This document shows positions 46,701-57,800 of a DNA stretch of 64,000 bases, in pieces. The position numbers were made by a program, and so were the translations under genes. The stretch covers positions 6,820,001-6,884,000 of the forward strand of contig OZ176051.1 in NCBI GenBank assembly GCA_964247055.1. Reading direction: 5' to 3'. The notes under the pieces are model-generated. The model was not told the DNA's origin. It searched no databases and saw only the letters and a list, made by a program, of their open reading frames with translations. Every line of letters starts with the position of its first letter. The first letter of the stretch is position 1. Origin of the DNA: Paragordius varius (taxonomy: Eukaryota; Nematomorpha).

Positions 46701-49497
46701 TTTGGTCGAAATGGACTGAAAGATATTAATGATAATGTAATTAAGTGGTTATATTTATATCAAATTTAGAATGCCTCTTATTTATTCAAATAGACTATAA
46801 TCTTATAGAGTGAATGATGAGTTTTGAGCATCTGAAAATAAAGTGTGGAAACATCACATATACATAAAATGCAATACACTGAAATGGGCTAAACAGTTGA
46901 CTAAAATTACCTTCTAAATATCTTCTATATTTATTTTGTTTATATTAAATTTTTGGAATTTGCTAAGTAATTCATAATAAATTAATGATGATAAACTTAA
47001 TATTGCTATATTTAATTTATATTTATCTATATCATATGTTTTAACCAGAGCCTATAAAGTGAGCTCAAATATAAGTATTATATGTTTTTGTCTATATAGT
47101 GATAATAATAAATATATTTAGTATTTATACACCTATGACATAATTTTTCTGGTATTGTCATTTTAAGTGATATAACAACCTAGCTGGTTACATTATAAAA
47201 TAAATATACAAAAGTTGCATCCTTTAACTTAATTTAATTTTCCGAATCTTTTGAAAATAAGAATGATAGCCAGCTGTTTTAGCGTATTTTAATTTTTATA
47301 ATTATTCCGTTAGCATTTGACCCCACAAATTTGAGAGTTCGTTATCAACTTTATTTATTTATAAATTGCCAATTACAATACTCAGAACTATTAATAAAAT
47401 TGTGATAATTATGTAAAATAAAAAAATGACTGACTGCGATTAATATCCAATTGAAATATTTAACTTTGTATTCAAGGTAAATTATAGCATCTTAAAACTT
47501 ACATAGCATATATACCATTTGCGCTTCAAGAGTGTCCTTGAACACTTTAAGTTGGTCCTTGAACAGTTCAAGTTGGTCTTTTGGTCACAGTTCAAGTTGG
47601 TCCGAACAGTTCAAGTTGGTCCTTAAAATTTATATTTTCATTTAACGATAATTTTTGCATTTATTTTTTTATTTTATTATTTATTAACCTAATTTTCTTT
47701 ATTTATTATATATTTATTCATTTAAAAATAAGGAATTTAATTGAAAAACCACTTTTTTGTTTCAAACTATTTTTTTTTCAATTGAACAAAATTATTGACT
47801 TTTAAATGTTTTTAATAAAAAATTTTAATTAATAACCCAGAAAACTTATATATTTTTTCATTTCGTGTTAAAATCTTATAAATATCCAAAATTATTTTAA
47901 GAAATTAATAAAGATATACGGTTTTTCAAAGATTAAAAGTTGATATCAATTTAAAATTTATGTTAAATAATAGAAAATAGGTTAAAAACAATTAAATAGA
48001 TGAATTATTTACGATTTGATTGATAAAAGTTAAAAACAAAACAAAAAAGTCAAAGGACCAACTTGAAATGTTCAAGGACCAACTTGAAATGTTCAAGGAC
48101 CCAAGGACCATCTTGAAATTTTCAAGGACCAACTTGAAGTGTTCAAGGACACTCTTGAAGTGCAAATGGTATATCAGAGTTATTATATACTATATGAAAT
48201 AGCAGATTAACACGTCGTTTTTGTTAAAAACAAATTTAATAAATTACATAATTATTTAATTTTTTCGATAGTTAGAGTAAATATGAAATTAAATTTAAAT
48301 TCATGATTAATCTACATATTATGAGTTGATTGAATATACGGCAAATTCAAATCTAAAAGGGTATAAAATCGTTCTGATTCAATTTTAATTAAATTCAAGA
48401 AAAAATTCATAAATTTGCAGGAGAGGGTTTATAATTAAAATGCATCCATAATCATTGTAAAACGCCTATATAAAATTTGTATAATGTAAATTTATTATTA
48501 AGTCATATGAATCAATGTCTTAAAATATATATATGGTCGAATCAAATAATCTATATAATTCAATCTTGTTAATATGCTATAATTGTTTTAATACACTTTG
48601 TATTTTCTTAAATATATCTTAACGCTAAAAATACAACATTACAATAAAAAACCCCCAAAAAACCGAATAATAATATTTCGATATTGTTAATTTAATTAAA
48701 TACAAACAACATTACATATATATGTTTAAGACGGGACTATAGTCATATTAAGCGTATATAAGTATATACTATATATACAGTCATGTATCCTTTAATTATC
48801 AAAAATTTATTTTTTTCGTTAAATGAGTATAAATATTTGGTATAGAATGGAAAAACAAGGGCTCTTTTGTATTAACAATATCATATACATCAAAAAAGTA
48901 TAAGAATTACCATAGAGCTCTTGTTTTCACCATTTTACCATATATTTATACCTATTTAACGAAAAAATTTTTTTTTGATAAAATAAACGATACATGACTG
49001 TATATATATAAATATATACCTTTTTCCTTCAGTATTGTCGGGCAATGTGGGAAAATCTGTCATATCATTTATTATTTTAACATCTTGCTGTGGTGCATTT
49101 GGTTGTGGAGGCGTCAATCCATTTTCCATGGAGAATATGGGCCCTTGACTATTCATAATTATATCTTCATGGTGTTTTTTGCGATTATTTTGTAAATATT
49201 TTGTGATTGCATTCGCTTTTCTATGAGGCCTAGTGGATAGTCGTCTAACCAATCCACCCAAATGGCGTAACTCATCTGATGAAGATGAATAATCTGTGTT
49301 CAATGATTCTTGGGATATGTATTGCACATGGCCCTCTTTTAAATTGCCCAAGTCCAGCGGAAAATTATCCAAAGTTTTGAAGGAATCGACCAGAACAGAT
49401 TTTGAGGATTTTGCCTATCATAATGTTTATATATATAATTTTTTCATGTTCCCAAACATCTATAAACTGGAGTGTAAATACTCACTTCTAACACCAT
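33750..49497 (-). CDS. MCTP: Multiple C2 and transmembrane domain protein (MCTP-like)
   Basis: MCTPs are ER or endosomal membrane proteins with three tandem C2 domains and two C-terminal membrane segments, linked in flies and worms to synaptic release. Exons in transcription order: 49497-49486, 49414-49020, 43510-43358, 43005-42824, 42468-42349, 41562-41334, 40601-40490, 40232-39945, 39626-39500, about 39004-38760, about 38660-38601, 38261-38223, 38017-37915, 35990-35889, 35784-35683, 35618-35562, 35459-35337, 35256-35101, 34596-34478, 33990-33750. Together they encode about 990 residues, close to human MCTP1. The ATG at 49497 follows an in-frame TGA and is followed after 12 nt by a GTGAGT donor. 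Phases agree at all junctions except 9/10 and 11/12. The C-terminal [20 protein letters not shown] matches the family signature, which fixes the identity. Confidence 0.92.
35889..38261 (-). CDS. MCTP: MCTP exons 12-14: third C2 domain (C2C)
   Basis: [39 protein letters not shown] and [20 protein letters not shown] followed by [12 protein letters not shown] form a complete C2 fold. Loop 1 keeps both aspartates (AVD and SSDPF). Loop 3 has MDEN but lacks the later aspartates (KNHKLKFIG in place of DRSADFLG), so Ca2+ affinity may be reduced. Intron 13, 35991-37914, contains a mariner relic. Confidence 0.88.
36690..37560 (+). mobile_element. Mariner-family transposase relic
   Basis: Fragments of a mariner transposase are readable in order on the + strand. 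They are [18 protein letters not shown] at about 36728, [19 protein letters not shown] at about 36980, [13 protein letters not shown] (the first catalytic aspartate) at about 37080, and [20 protein letters not shown] at about 37270. ERWAKYV.ADGQYY follows at about 37505. Several in-frame stops and frameshifts show it is long dead. Terminal repeats were not found. It lies antisense in MCTP intron 13. Confidence 0.85.
38601..40232 (-). CDS. MCTP: MCTP exons 8-11: second C2 domain (C2B), degenerate
   Basis: [60 protein letters not shown] and [13 protein letters not shown] align with human C2B. The Ca2+-coordinating aspartates are absent: SDPYV is replaced by PPFNLYC, and the DKD..DDF loop by [10 protein letters not shown]. 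About 40 extra Ser/Thr/Asp-rich residues ([20 protein letters not shown]) are inserted in loop 1. Exon 9 ends at AG|GCAAGT, a GC donor, and exon 10 must start at about 39004 after GG rather than AG. Exon 11 (about 38660-38601) encodes [12 protein letters not shown] but its donor leaves the frame one base off exon 12. Confidence 0.8.
39075..39186. mobile_element. Palindromic Tc1/mariner-like MITE (112 bp)
   Basis: ACTATAGTTGAGCAATTTGC at the left and GCGAATTGCCCAGCTATAGT at the right form arms of about 45 bp that could fold into a hairpin around a short T/A-rich loop. A TA flank is consistent with a TA target site. It lies just upstream of MCTP exon 10 (in the 39005-39499 intron). Confidence 0.6.
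39205..39430 (+). repeat. Left arm of a dispersed inverted repeat in MCTP
   Basis: About 225 bp matches the reverse complement of 42476-42715 with scattered substitutions and indels. Shared blocks include AAATTATACGGAC, GGTAACACAATCAATCAT-like and AAAAGTATGGTTGT. The two copies flank MCTP exons 5-9. Confidence 0.7.
40490..42468 (-). CDS. MCTP: MCTP exons 5-7: first C2 domain (C2A)
   Basis: [57 protein letters not shown] and the following [13 protein letters not shown] form a canonical C2 domain. All five Ca2+-ligand aspartate positions are present, so this is the best candidate for the calcium sensor of the protein. Phases 1-1-2-0 join cleanly. Confidence 0.9.
42476..42715 (-). repeat. Right arm of the dispersed inverted repeat in MCTP
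   Basis: This is the counterpart of 39205-39430 in opposite orientation. It begins 7 nt upstream of the acceptor side of MCTP exon 5. Confidence 0.7.
42824..49497 (-). CDS. MCTP: MCTP exons 1-4: N-terminal disordered region
   Basis: These exons encode about 245 residues of charged, Ser-rich sequence with no domain I recognise. They include a basic patch ([20 protein letters not shown]) and a proline/glutamine stretch ([12 protein letters not shown]). Intron 2 is 5.5 kb (43511-49019) and holds the hAT relic and a fold-back element. Exons 2-4 are supported by matching phases (AG|A, AA|G, G|AC) and GT-AG sites rather than by homology. Confidence 0.75.
43688..43719. repeat. TA microsatellite
   Basis: About 16 TA units lie 50 bp before the hAT element. 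Confidence 0.95.
43771..46566 (-). mobile_element. hAT transposon relic (2.8 kb) with perfect TSD
   Basis: Terminal inverted repeats TAAGGTGACCAGA / TCTGGTCACCTTA are flanked by identical octamers TATATAGG at 43763-43770 and 46567-46574. On the minus strand a BED-type zinc finger (KCLICEGEF near 46105) is followed by the hAT core ([20 protein letters not shown] and [11 protein letters not shown], open frame 45782-45432). The C-terminal dimerisation signature [13 protein letters not shown] lies near 44105. Frameshifts and stops break it, and an AT-rich block at about 44412-44790 interrupts it. It sits in MCTP intron 2, transcribed in the same direction as MCTP. Confidence 0.92.
44412..44690 (+). 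repeat. Repeat block nested in the hAT relic, second copy at window end
   Basis: From AATTTAAATTTATGC onward the sequence matches 63719-64000 with few differences, including AACTACTTCGACGCCATTTT and TTGCACACATGT. It interrupts the transposase-derived sequence, so it probably inserted into the hAT element rather than belonging to it. Confidence 0.7.
47510..48174. mobile_element. Fold-back element with subterminal minisatellites, copy 1
   Basis: The first 36 bases (ATATACCATTTGCGCTTCAA continuing to GTGTCCTTGAACAC) and the complement of the last 36 differ at one position. Both ends carry four to five iterations of a 20-24 bp unit, CAAGTTGGTCCTTGAACAGTT, in opposite orientations around an AT-rich core of about 400 bp. 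There is no coding capacity. It lies in MCTP intron 2. Confidence 0.85.
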
Positions 49498-51302
49498 TGC
49501 GTATCAATTTAAAAAGAGTATTTTAAAATAAATAACCGTCTAATTTCGAAAAACTTTAATGAAAATTTTGAATTTTTAATTAAAATAGTGTAAAGATAAA
49601 ATCATTTATCCACAGATATTTATACTAAAATAAAGATATCAAAAATTTAATTCAAGGCCATAAAAAACAATTTTAAAATTTGAGTAACAGATCTAGGCTG
49701 ACCATTTTATTAATTAATTCATCCCGTTGGTATAAAATATAATGATTTCGGCAATCACTATCAAGTGTTTTAAAATTAAAAATTATATTTGGTTGTAATT
49801 TAAAGGAGTGAGTGATATATTAAAATTTATTGAGTTTATTAACAAATGTAATAGAAATAATAACCTCTTCCAATAACCAGAGAATAAATTTATCCATAAA
49901 ATTAAATAAAATATAATATATAAAAAATATAAATCTAATCAAAAGTAAAATAAAAAATTCAAAACAGCTAAAAACAGTCACACTACATATGTTTTTGAGT
50001 ATTGTTAGAGATAAAAAATTTTAAACCCTCGGGCTATATATTTTTACGTGAGCTATATGTTTGTTTACATAAATAGATGTATAAAAATCAAAAAATATAA
50101 TAAATACCATTATTATGACAGTTCAGAATTTGAATTATATTTTTTAAATTTTGATCAAATATGAATTGTCGGTATAAATAACAAGGTAAATAAAATTATT
50201 ATATAGGAAATATGTAGTAATTATTATAATCTATGTATCAATTTGTTTTGTATCCTACGTACATAACAAAAAATTGGATGTAATAGAAATCAATAGTTTA
50301 ATATTTTTCATTTATATCTATGTAAATAAATACTACATGTATATATTTATCTTTCTAAATAGTATCAGCTTTGATGCAAACATTTATTATGATTTAGTAT
50401 GTTATATGCATATCTTTTAAAAATAATGCAAAAATTCTATACTTTGTCTCAAAATATGGGAACCAATCTAGAGTTAAAAAAGTTATAAAAAATTCTCTAT
50501 ACTTTATGCTTTATGAGTTAATTATGGATAATTTTAAGTTTCAGCTTAGAGTTTTTCGAAATCATCACATACGTTTAAATTAAATTATTGGGTGCATATG
50601 TCGTGATTTCAAATGATTCTTTTTGCAACGCTAAATTGCACACTGTTTTTTACCCTTTAAATTTTTATTTTATAGTTATGGGTCAAAACTGCAAGCAGAA
50701 AATAAAATAAAAATTAGTTACAGATTTACAGTAATATTCGGTTGTTTTTGTAGTAGTATAATTTTTTAATGGCTTAATCTAGTATAAACCTAAAAATTTT
50801 GTCAGGATCAATACCGTTTTTCAAGTTACGTTCTCAAATTCGATATTTAAAGGAGATTATATAACTGGAACAATAAAGATAGTTTCAAAATTTTAACCAT
50901 CAAGAATGGAATAAAAGTAGTTATAAAACTAATTAATATTATCCATTTTTTGCCGTAAAAATATTTTACTCGTTTAATAAAGAGATTCAATATTGGTTAT
51001 AAAGAAGGATTGTCCAACTTATACACACAAAATATTGAATAATTCATACAGCCTTTCCCATAAATAAATAGCTAAATTCTCCCTTCAACAATTAAAAGAC
51101 TTTTATAACCATTAATATTTCTTGTTACTACTGTATATCCCTAAACAACTATCTAAAACACGTTTTTGGATGTCTAAAATCTAACGCATTATTACATAGG
51201 CATATTGTTAACTTTATTTTTTGTATTTATATTATCATTATTATTTTTCTCAAAATCAAAGCACAATATAGTAATCTATATTATCCAAAAATTTTAACAT
51301 CA
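49498..51302. other. Divergent intergenic region MCTP / zinc-finger gene
   Basis: About 1.8 kb of AT-rich sequence lies between two divergent start codons. It should contain both promoters, but I see no motif that can be placed with confidence. Confidence 0.5.
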
Positions 51303-52203
51303 ATGGATCTGATGAAATTATGTATGTTGCAAAGTCAACCCGATTTGATCAAAGGAGCTAAACTGTTATTGAATCTTAAACATCAAACTTTCGAAAACTT
51401 ACTAGACTTAAACGATATATTTGGCGAAAATAATACTAATTTTACTAAAGATTTATATATTAAATCTTTGAAGAATGAAAGAAAAGTTTCGAATATGAAC
51501 CAATTGTCTGATAATTTAAATGTTGAATCATACAAACTTTGGACAAAAAATAATGATAGAAGTCGATTGATAAATAAAAATATTGAAATTCAATCCGCTA
51601 CTCAAGAATTGATTCCTGTCAAAGGTATATTTTATTTTAGCAATTTAAACATTTTTCAAATATAATTTAGCTGAAGGGTTGAAATCCGAACAAAACTTAT
51701 CTTTTACTAATATGCGATTCGTGTGTCCGATTAAATCCTGTACATATGAATTCGAGAAGAAAAATCATTTGGAATCTCACCTCCGAAGACATTTTGGTTT
51801 TATATTATATTATAATAGAAAAAAAATTGGAAATTTAAATAAAAAGCAAAAAACTATTTTTTGCTGCATAATTTGCATACAATTATATTAATATCATTCC
51901 GTTGTTCTCTATTAGTTTCTTTATTTAGGTAAATTAGGAAAACTTTAAAAAATTCTATTTGCAATTATAGGATTGAAGCCGTATGTTTGCTCACATAAAC
52001 CTTGCTGTACCATGGCGTTTTCCCGAAAAGATGAATTAATCCGACATTACAAATGTAAACATGAGCTTGACTCATCTAAAAATCTATCATGTCCTTTGTG
52101 TCCTAGAATGTTTGTGCGTCGTGACCATTTGATTAAACATGCTAAACGACATGTCAATTTCGAAAAATATATGATACCCAATGTAAGGAGCAAAACACCA
52201 TGA
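51303..52203 (+). CDS. Three-finger C2H2 zinc-finger protein, 226 residues
   Basis: Three exons, 51303-51624, 51671-51796 and 51971-52203 (TGA), join in phase 1 with GT-AG introns of 46 and 174 nt. The N-terminal half is Leu/Asn/Lys-rich without a recognised domain. The C-terminal half has three C2H2 fingers. F1 begins CPIKSCTYEFEKKNHLESH (C-x4-C-x12-H). F2 is CSHKPCCTMAFSRKDELIRH followed by YKCKH. F3 is CPLCPRMFVRRDHLIKHAKRH. The F1-F2 linker HFGLKPYVC resembles the HTGEKPY consensus, and F2/F3 helices (FSRKDELIRH, FVRRDHLIKH) recall EGR/KLF/SP-type DNA-binding fingers. The F2-F3 linker is long (ELDSSKNLS). It is probably a nuclear transcription factor. I cannot assign an orthologue. Confidence 0.85.
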
Positions 52204-52410
52204 ATAATATAACTGATATTGTATAAAGTTTTTAATTATGACATATACAAAATAATTACCAATATAAACAATTAAATTAAACATTGGATGTTATAAATGA
52301 TCAAATTGAAGTAGTAAACGCTAATATATAATTAATTTAACATTTCCCATAGTGTTAAAAGTCATCACGATCTAATTTATTTTTTGTTGGCATATAGAAG
52401 GTTAAGCAGG

Positions 52411-53162
52411 GTATACCATTTACACCTCAAGAGTGTCTTTAATTGAACATTTCAAATTGGTAATTGAACATTTCAAGTTGGTCCTTGATCACTTCAAGTT
52501 GGTCTTTAAACATTTTAAGTTGGTCCTTGAACATTTTATGTTGGTCCTTGATCACTTCAAGTTGGTGCTATGCTTGAGTTAGTTCTTGACTTCATGGTCC
52601 TTCAAGTTGGTCCTTAAACACATCAAGTTGGTACTTACAATTTTTAAATTTTTTAACCATAATTTTTGCATGTATTTTTTATTTTATTATTTTTTAACTC
52701 AAGTTTCTTTATTTATTCAATATTTATTCATTTAAAAATAAATTTTTTTATTTAAAAACCACTTTTTAGAAACTAATTTTCCAATTTAACTTTTAAATGT
52801 TTTTAATAAAAAAATTGTTAATAATAACCCAGAAAACCTATTTATTTTTTAATTACTTGTTAAAATCCTATAACTATCTAAAATAATGTTAAAAAGTTAA
52901 TAAAGATGTACGGTGTCTCAATGATTAAATGTTTTGATTTAAAGTATCAATGATAGAAAATAGGTTGAAGATAAAATATGTGAATGATATACGATTTGAT
53001 TGATAAAAGTTAAAAACAAAACAAAAAAGTCATAAGACCATTGAAATGTTCAAGTACCAACAAGTGTTCAAGGAACAACTTGAATTGATCAAGGACCATT
53101 TTAAATTGTTCAATGACCAACTTCAAGTGTATAAGGACACTCTCGAAGTGCAAATGGTATAT
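52411..53162. mobile_element. Fold-back element with subterminal minisatellites, copy 2
   Basis: It has the same termini as the 47510-48174 copy (GTATACCATTTACACCTCAA ... GAAGTGCAAATGGTATAT), with more diverged CAAGTTGGTCCTTGAACA iterations and a recognisably related AT-rich core. It starts 208 bp after the zinc-finger stop codon. Confidence 0.8.
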
Positions 53163-54088
53163 TTAAGCAAAATAATTGATATTTGCATTTAATGTTACCT
53201 CAATATTGTTTTATAGTTGTATTTCAATACAAATAGAATTTCGCATGGTAATTATCAGGGTGATTTTTTACCTTTATTTGCTTGGCATACTTAAATTTAG
53301 TAGATTGGTTTTAGTTGGCGTCGACAAAGTAGTTTTAAGATATTTCCTCCAATACCTTTTATTTCCTATCACTTCCTAAATATATAGTATTTATTAAAAC
53401 TATCTTTTACGAAATACGCTCTTTTGGATAACATTTTATGAGGGTAGTACATAAGCCACTTAGCATCTTTCAAATCTAACTCCAAACTGACCTGAAAGTC
53501 ATATGTGACTGCTTACATTTTTAATTTATACGGCCCAAATTTTGACATAACAGTGTTTTATAAAGTGCAATTAAGATAATTGGTTAGATGTTTTCGCCAA
53601 CTTTTACAGGAAACTATTCTTTTTACACCTTTTGAAGCTTACATTTTGTATATGCAATATGTTTCAAACGGATCTGACAAAATGTTTTATAAAAAACTTA
53701 AAATAATATTTTTTGTTTTTTAAATAACTATTTTAATAAAATTGTTAAGGGTTATAAAAAAAGTTTAAATCCATTTATTCCATCTTGTGTAACATTTTTA
53801 GTGAAACATGAGAACAACTATTTAATTTTGAATTTTCCAAACCCATTTCATTCGATAGTTTAATAAAAAAGACAAAAAAATATTTTTCCATTCTAAAGCC
53901 AAATTTAATTGAAAATTTATTTTTTCGAAAATATTTATAATTATATCGTTTGTAATTCCTTCCCCCGTTTGTAAAGTTGTGATTTAGTTTCACTTAAAAA
54001 AAACTTTAATGACATACTATGAAAATTGGGGGCCGGGCTTAATGAATTTGAAAAATATATAATTAATAATCAGAATAATATCATAATT

Positions 54089-54802
54089 TTATATTAAATT
54101 GAGGTCTGATCTCTTCCATATATTGAGTCTTATATTTAGCTTCCCGCAGATTTTGTTTAAGTTTTCGCCTGTCAAATAATAATCGCTCTCATTAGTTATG
54201 AAAATCCATTGTTTTAACCCGTCAATTTTCACAGTAACAATATTTAATAAAAAAACATTTACCAATCATGTTTTTAAATTCCAGAATAATGAGTAAATAA
54301 ATAAAACAACTATTAAAATTTTACAATTATTTACATCGAATTTTACCGTTATTTCGTATTAGGACACATGTTTAATAATAATTGGATATATTTAAAACGT
54401 CACGGTGTATGAATATACAATGGGCAGACCCGACTTTACCAATAATATATTATTAATAAAACTATTTATTACAAATACTAAAAACTTTTGGGGTTAAATT
54501 TATGAAGTGACGATTTGTAAATATAAATATATAATTATATATTTGCAATCATTGTTACTAAATAATTAGCCCGTATTATGAAAATTTAAATAATTATTTT
54601 TAACGACATTGTTTTATAATAGTTGACAGGTAAATCTTCTTTGACGGTAGAATTATTTGATTACTCAAATTTGTTATGCCTTCACAATTAATTTGTGTCA
54701 AAATATGTGCAGTTAATGAAATTCCTGCCGTAACACCTCCATTGTTAGTGAGGAGACTTATTGTCATAAGACCATCAATTTGATTAATGCGCACCTAAAA
54801 TA

Positions 54803-54857
<55 letters not shown>

Positions 54858-57800
54858 TAATGTTTGACGCTCAGATTAAATGTATTTTATATATATTACA
54901 TGGTATATCTCATAATTTTGAACTGAAAAATGTATACAAAATTTATAATTTCAAAAGTCATAAAAGTCATTTGTTGTCTATAGCATTGATAATTAGAAAG
55001 AGAGACCTCTACAATTTTTTTTTTAAATTTTTTATGATGTTGGGTTAATTTTGGAATGAAGCTCATATATGGTAAAGAACCCTTGATTTTAATATGGCCT
55101 AGTATTCTTCTAGTCTATTCATATGTTTTTTACCAATTTTATAGTAGAAACGTAATTTTAAAAAGCAATCAATCATTTATTTTGTTCAAAATCATCAGCC
55201 TTCTACACTTTTTATGTCACTAGGTAAAATATGAATTCCGCGCTAGAAAAACTGATTGACTTTTGGGCTAACCAATCATCATTTTCCAACGTCTTCGAAA
55301 TTATAAAAGTGTGCTCTTCGAGGATTGCTTCGTTGATGCGAAGTTGTATAGTCGGATAATGCCAGGTCAGTATAGTTAGCGGATGCGGAATAATCTCATC
55401 AAAGCGATTTTAAGGTGCTCTTTAATTGATTTGATAGTTAGGAAACATTGTTAGGTAGAAAAATCGTTTGGCTATGTCTGGCTCATTACGCTTAATTTTC
55501 AATTAATGCACGGTCTTAATTACGTATTAATATTAATGATTTTGAACTTTAAACGTTTATAACACTCAATATCGCTCTAGACCCACAAGATGCATAGCGT
55601 TTTTTTCGAGACGATTTAGCCTTTTTGTAGATGGAGCGGCTAGACAAAATAAAAGCTACGATTTCTCAACTTTTGATTTGCTCACTAAAGCCATGGCTCA
55701 TCACCCGCTCTAATTTGATGCAAAATATTTTCTCCAACGGAAGCCGGATGCCACAAATCCCTTCGCGATTTTCGATCTCACGTTTATTCATAACTATATT
55801 AGTCTCAATTGATCGTAGATATCTGTTGGTTTATTTTGTGACACATGTTATGCTTTTCACAATTATCGGTAATTTTGAGTTGGGCCACCCTTCAATATTG
55901 CGCCTTATTTGCAGTTGTATAGCATACTATCGCGCTAACTTTTAATATTGCAATCCTAACTTTAAATATGGCACCATGTTTCACATGTTTTAATCGATCG
56001 ACCATGTTCACCAGTTTATCCAGCAAACGATAACTTCCAACAGCATTTTTTTCGGATGGCAATGAGTACCGCAAATGTAACATTTGACATGATCACTGAA
56101 TGATAAAAAACGTCTTTTGTTGAATCAATTTGTTTTGTTTGTCGTTTAAGTCTTATGAGCAAAATATGTATCAATAATCGCCTACGCACTTTTATTGACC
56201 TTTTCTTATTAAACCGGTATTAATGAAATTTGATTTCTAATTGATTAGTGCAATAAATATTATAATTTTTTTCCCACCATATCAAAGTTAATTTATTTAT
56301 GTAAATGTCAGGATTTAATATAAAATTATTTAATTTTTCACCATCGAATCATCACATTATTAAATTTTTTCAATATTTTCTTCCCATTAAGCGTTTTGAA
56401 GGTCATTAAAATCATTTATTATTATATACACCTAACTGACCGCTAAAATAATTGCCCCTTTCAGATTTTAGGATGTTTATATAAATTGTAAAAAAATCAA
56501 CTTTTGAACGAAAATATATATAAAAATAAAATGAGAAAGGCGTATGTCTTAAAACCTCAGTGTTCCCAGGTTAATAAAATATGTTAACATGATGAACACA
56601 CAACTTACAAAATAGTTTCTGCCTTTTCAACATTAAAATTAAAACGTATACCAATATAACTTTCATATCTCTAAATCATAAAATTGTCGATTAATACGGA
56701 AGCATTTGTCAAAACATAGAGTTTCACGCCCAAAAAACTAGTTTGAACAAAAAGTGCTAATCAGCTGATTATTAAATACTTGTGGATAAATAAATGACTA
56801 ATTTGTCGATTAATACGGAAGCATTTGTCAAAACATAGAGTTTCACGCCCAAAAAACTAGTTTGAACAAAAAGTGCTAATCAGCTGATTATTAAATACTT
56901 GTGGATAAATAAATGACTAATTATATAAAAGTTTGAAAAATTGTCTATAAAAATTCCAACCAAATCAATTTTGACCACTATATGTTTTGTAATTATTATT
57001 GGGAAAAATATGCTCACTTTTGATGCATAAAATGTATGAACAGCCATGATTCCGTTATTCAAATTGAATGTTTTATAATTGCATTTTCTGTTGCTCTGGT
57101 TAATCGAAAAAGATACCTATTAAGAATATAATAAATAATTTAAATTTGTTAAACCTCATTTTAACAAATTAAGAATTTATTACAATTAGAACAAATATAA
57201 AAATGTATTTGTGTATATACAAAATTCAATTTTGGTTTCAATTTTTGGAAGATTATTTATATAACGAATAAACTATAATCTGAAAAAAATATTGGCCTTA
57301 AATAAAGTATATAGGAAAAGGCTCCTAACATTCTTTACTAAATTCAAACATTTTATCGAGTTATATAATTATATTCTATATAAATCAAAATTTGTTTAAT
57401 ACAACTTTTTTATATATATGATTATTGTTAATTAGCCCGTGTGGTTATAATTAAAGCTAAAGTTGAATATTAAAAACACCATACTCTTCAATTCCGCACG
57501 GTTATATAGAATGATTCGTTTGTTTTAATATTGTGTGTATTCTGAGTTTTATAAGGTTGAGGCAAGATAACCAAAACTTTTAGTCTTGAGAACAGAAGAT
57601 TTTTTTACTAATGGCCAAATATCGAAGGCTTAATAATTTATTTTTATTATCAAGTCAAAAAAAGGTTAAAAATTTTATATTTTTTTAAAATTTATTGGTA
57701 AATTAATAATTTTTTAAATCTCTATATCATGCAAACTTGTACGAATTAAAAGCTATTCTTATTTAGTTGAGCATAATTTTCATTTAGCAAAAAACCCCAA

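Noticed and set aside
48020-48202. Frame with repeated [14 protein letters not shown] peptide
   Set aside because: It is the translation of the fold-back element's minisatellite, with no start context or neighbours.
54608-54794. Firm call of a thioester complement/alpha-2-macroglobulin gene
   Set aside because: Only one helical exon resembles the thioester domain; no GCGEQ motif or bait region was found and other exons do not fit clearly.
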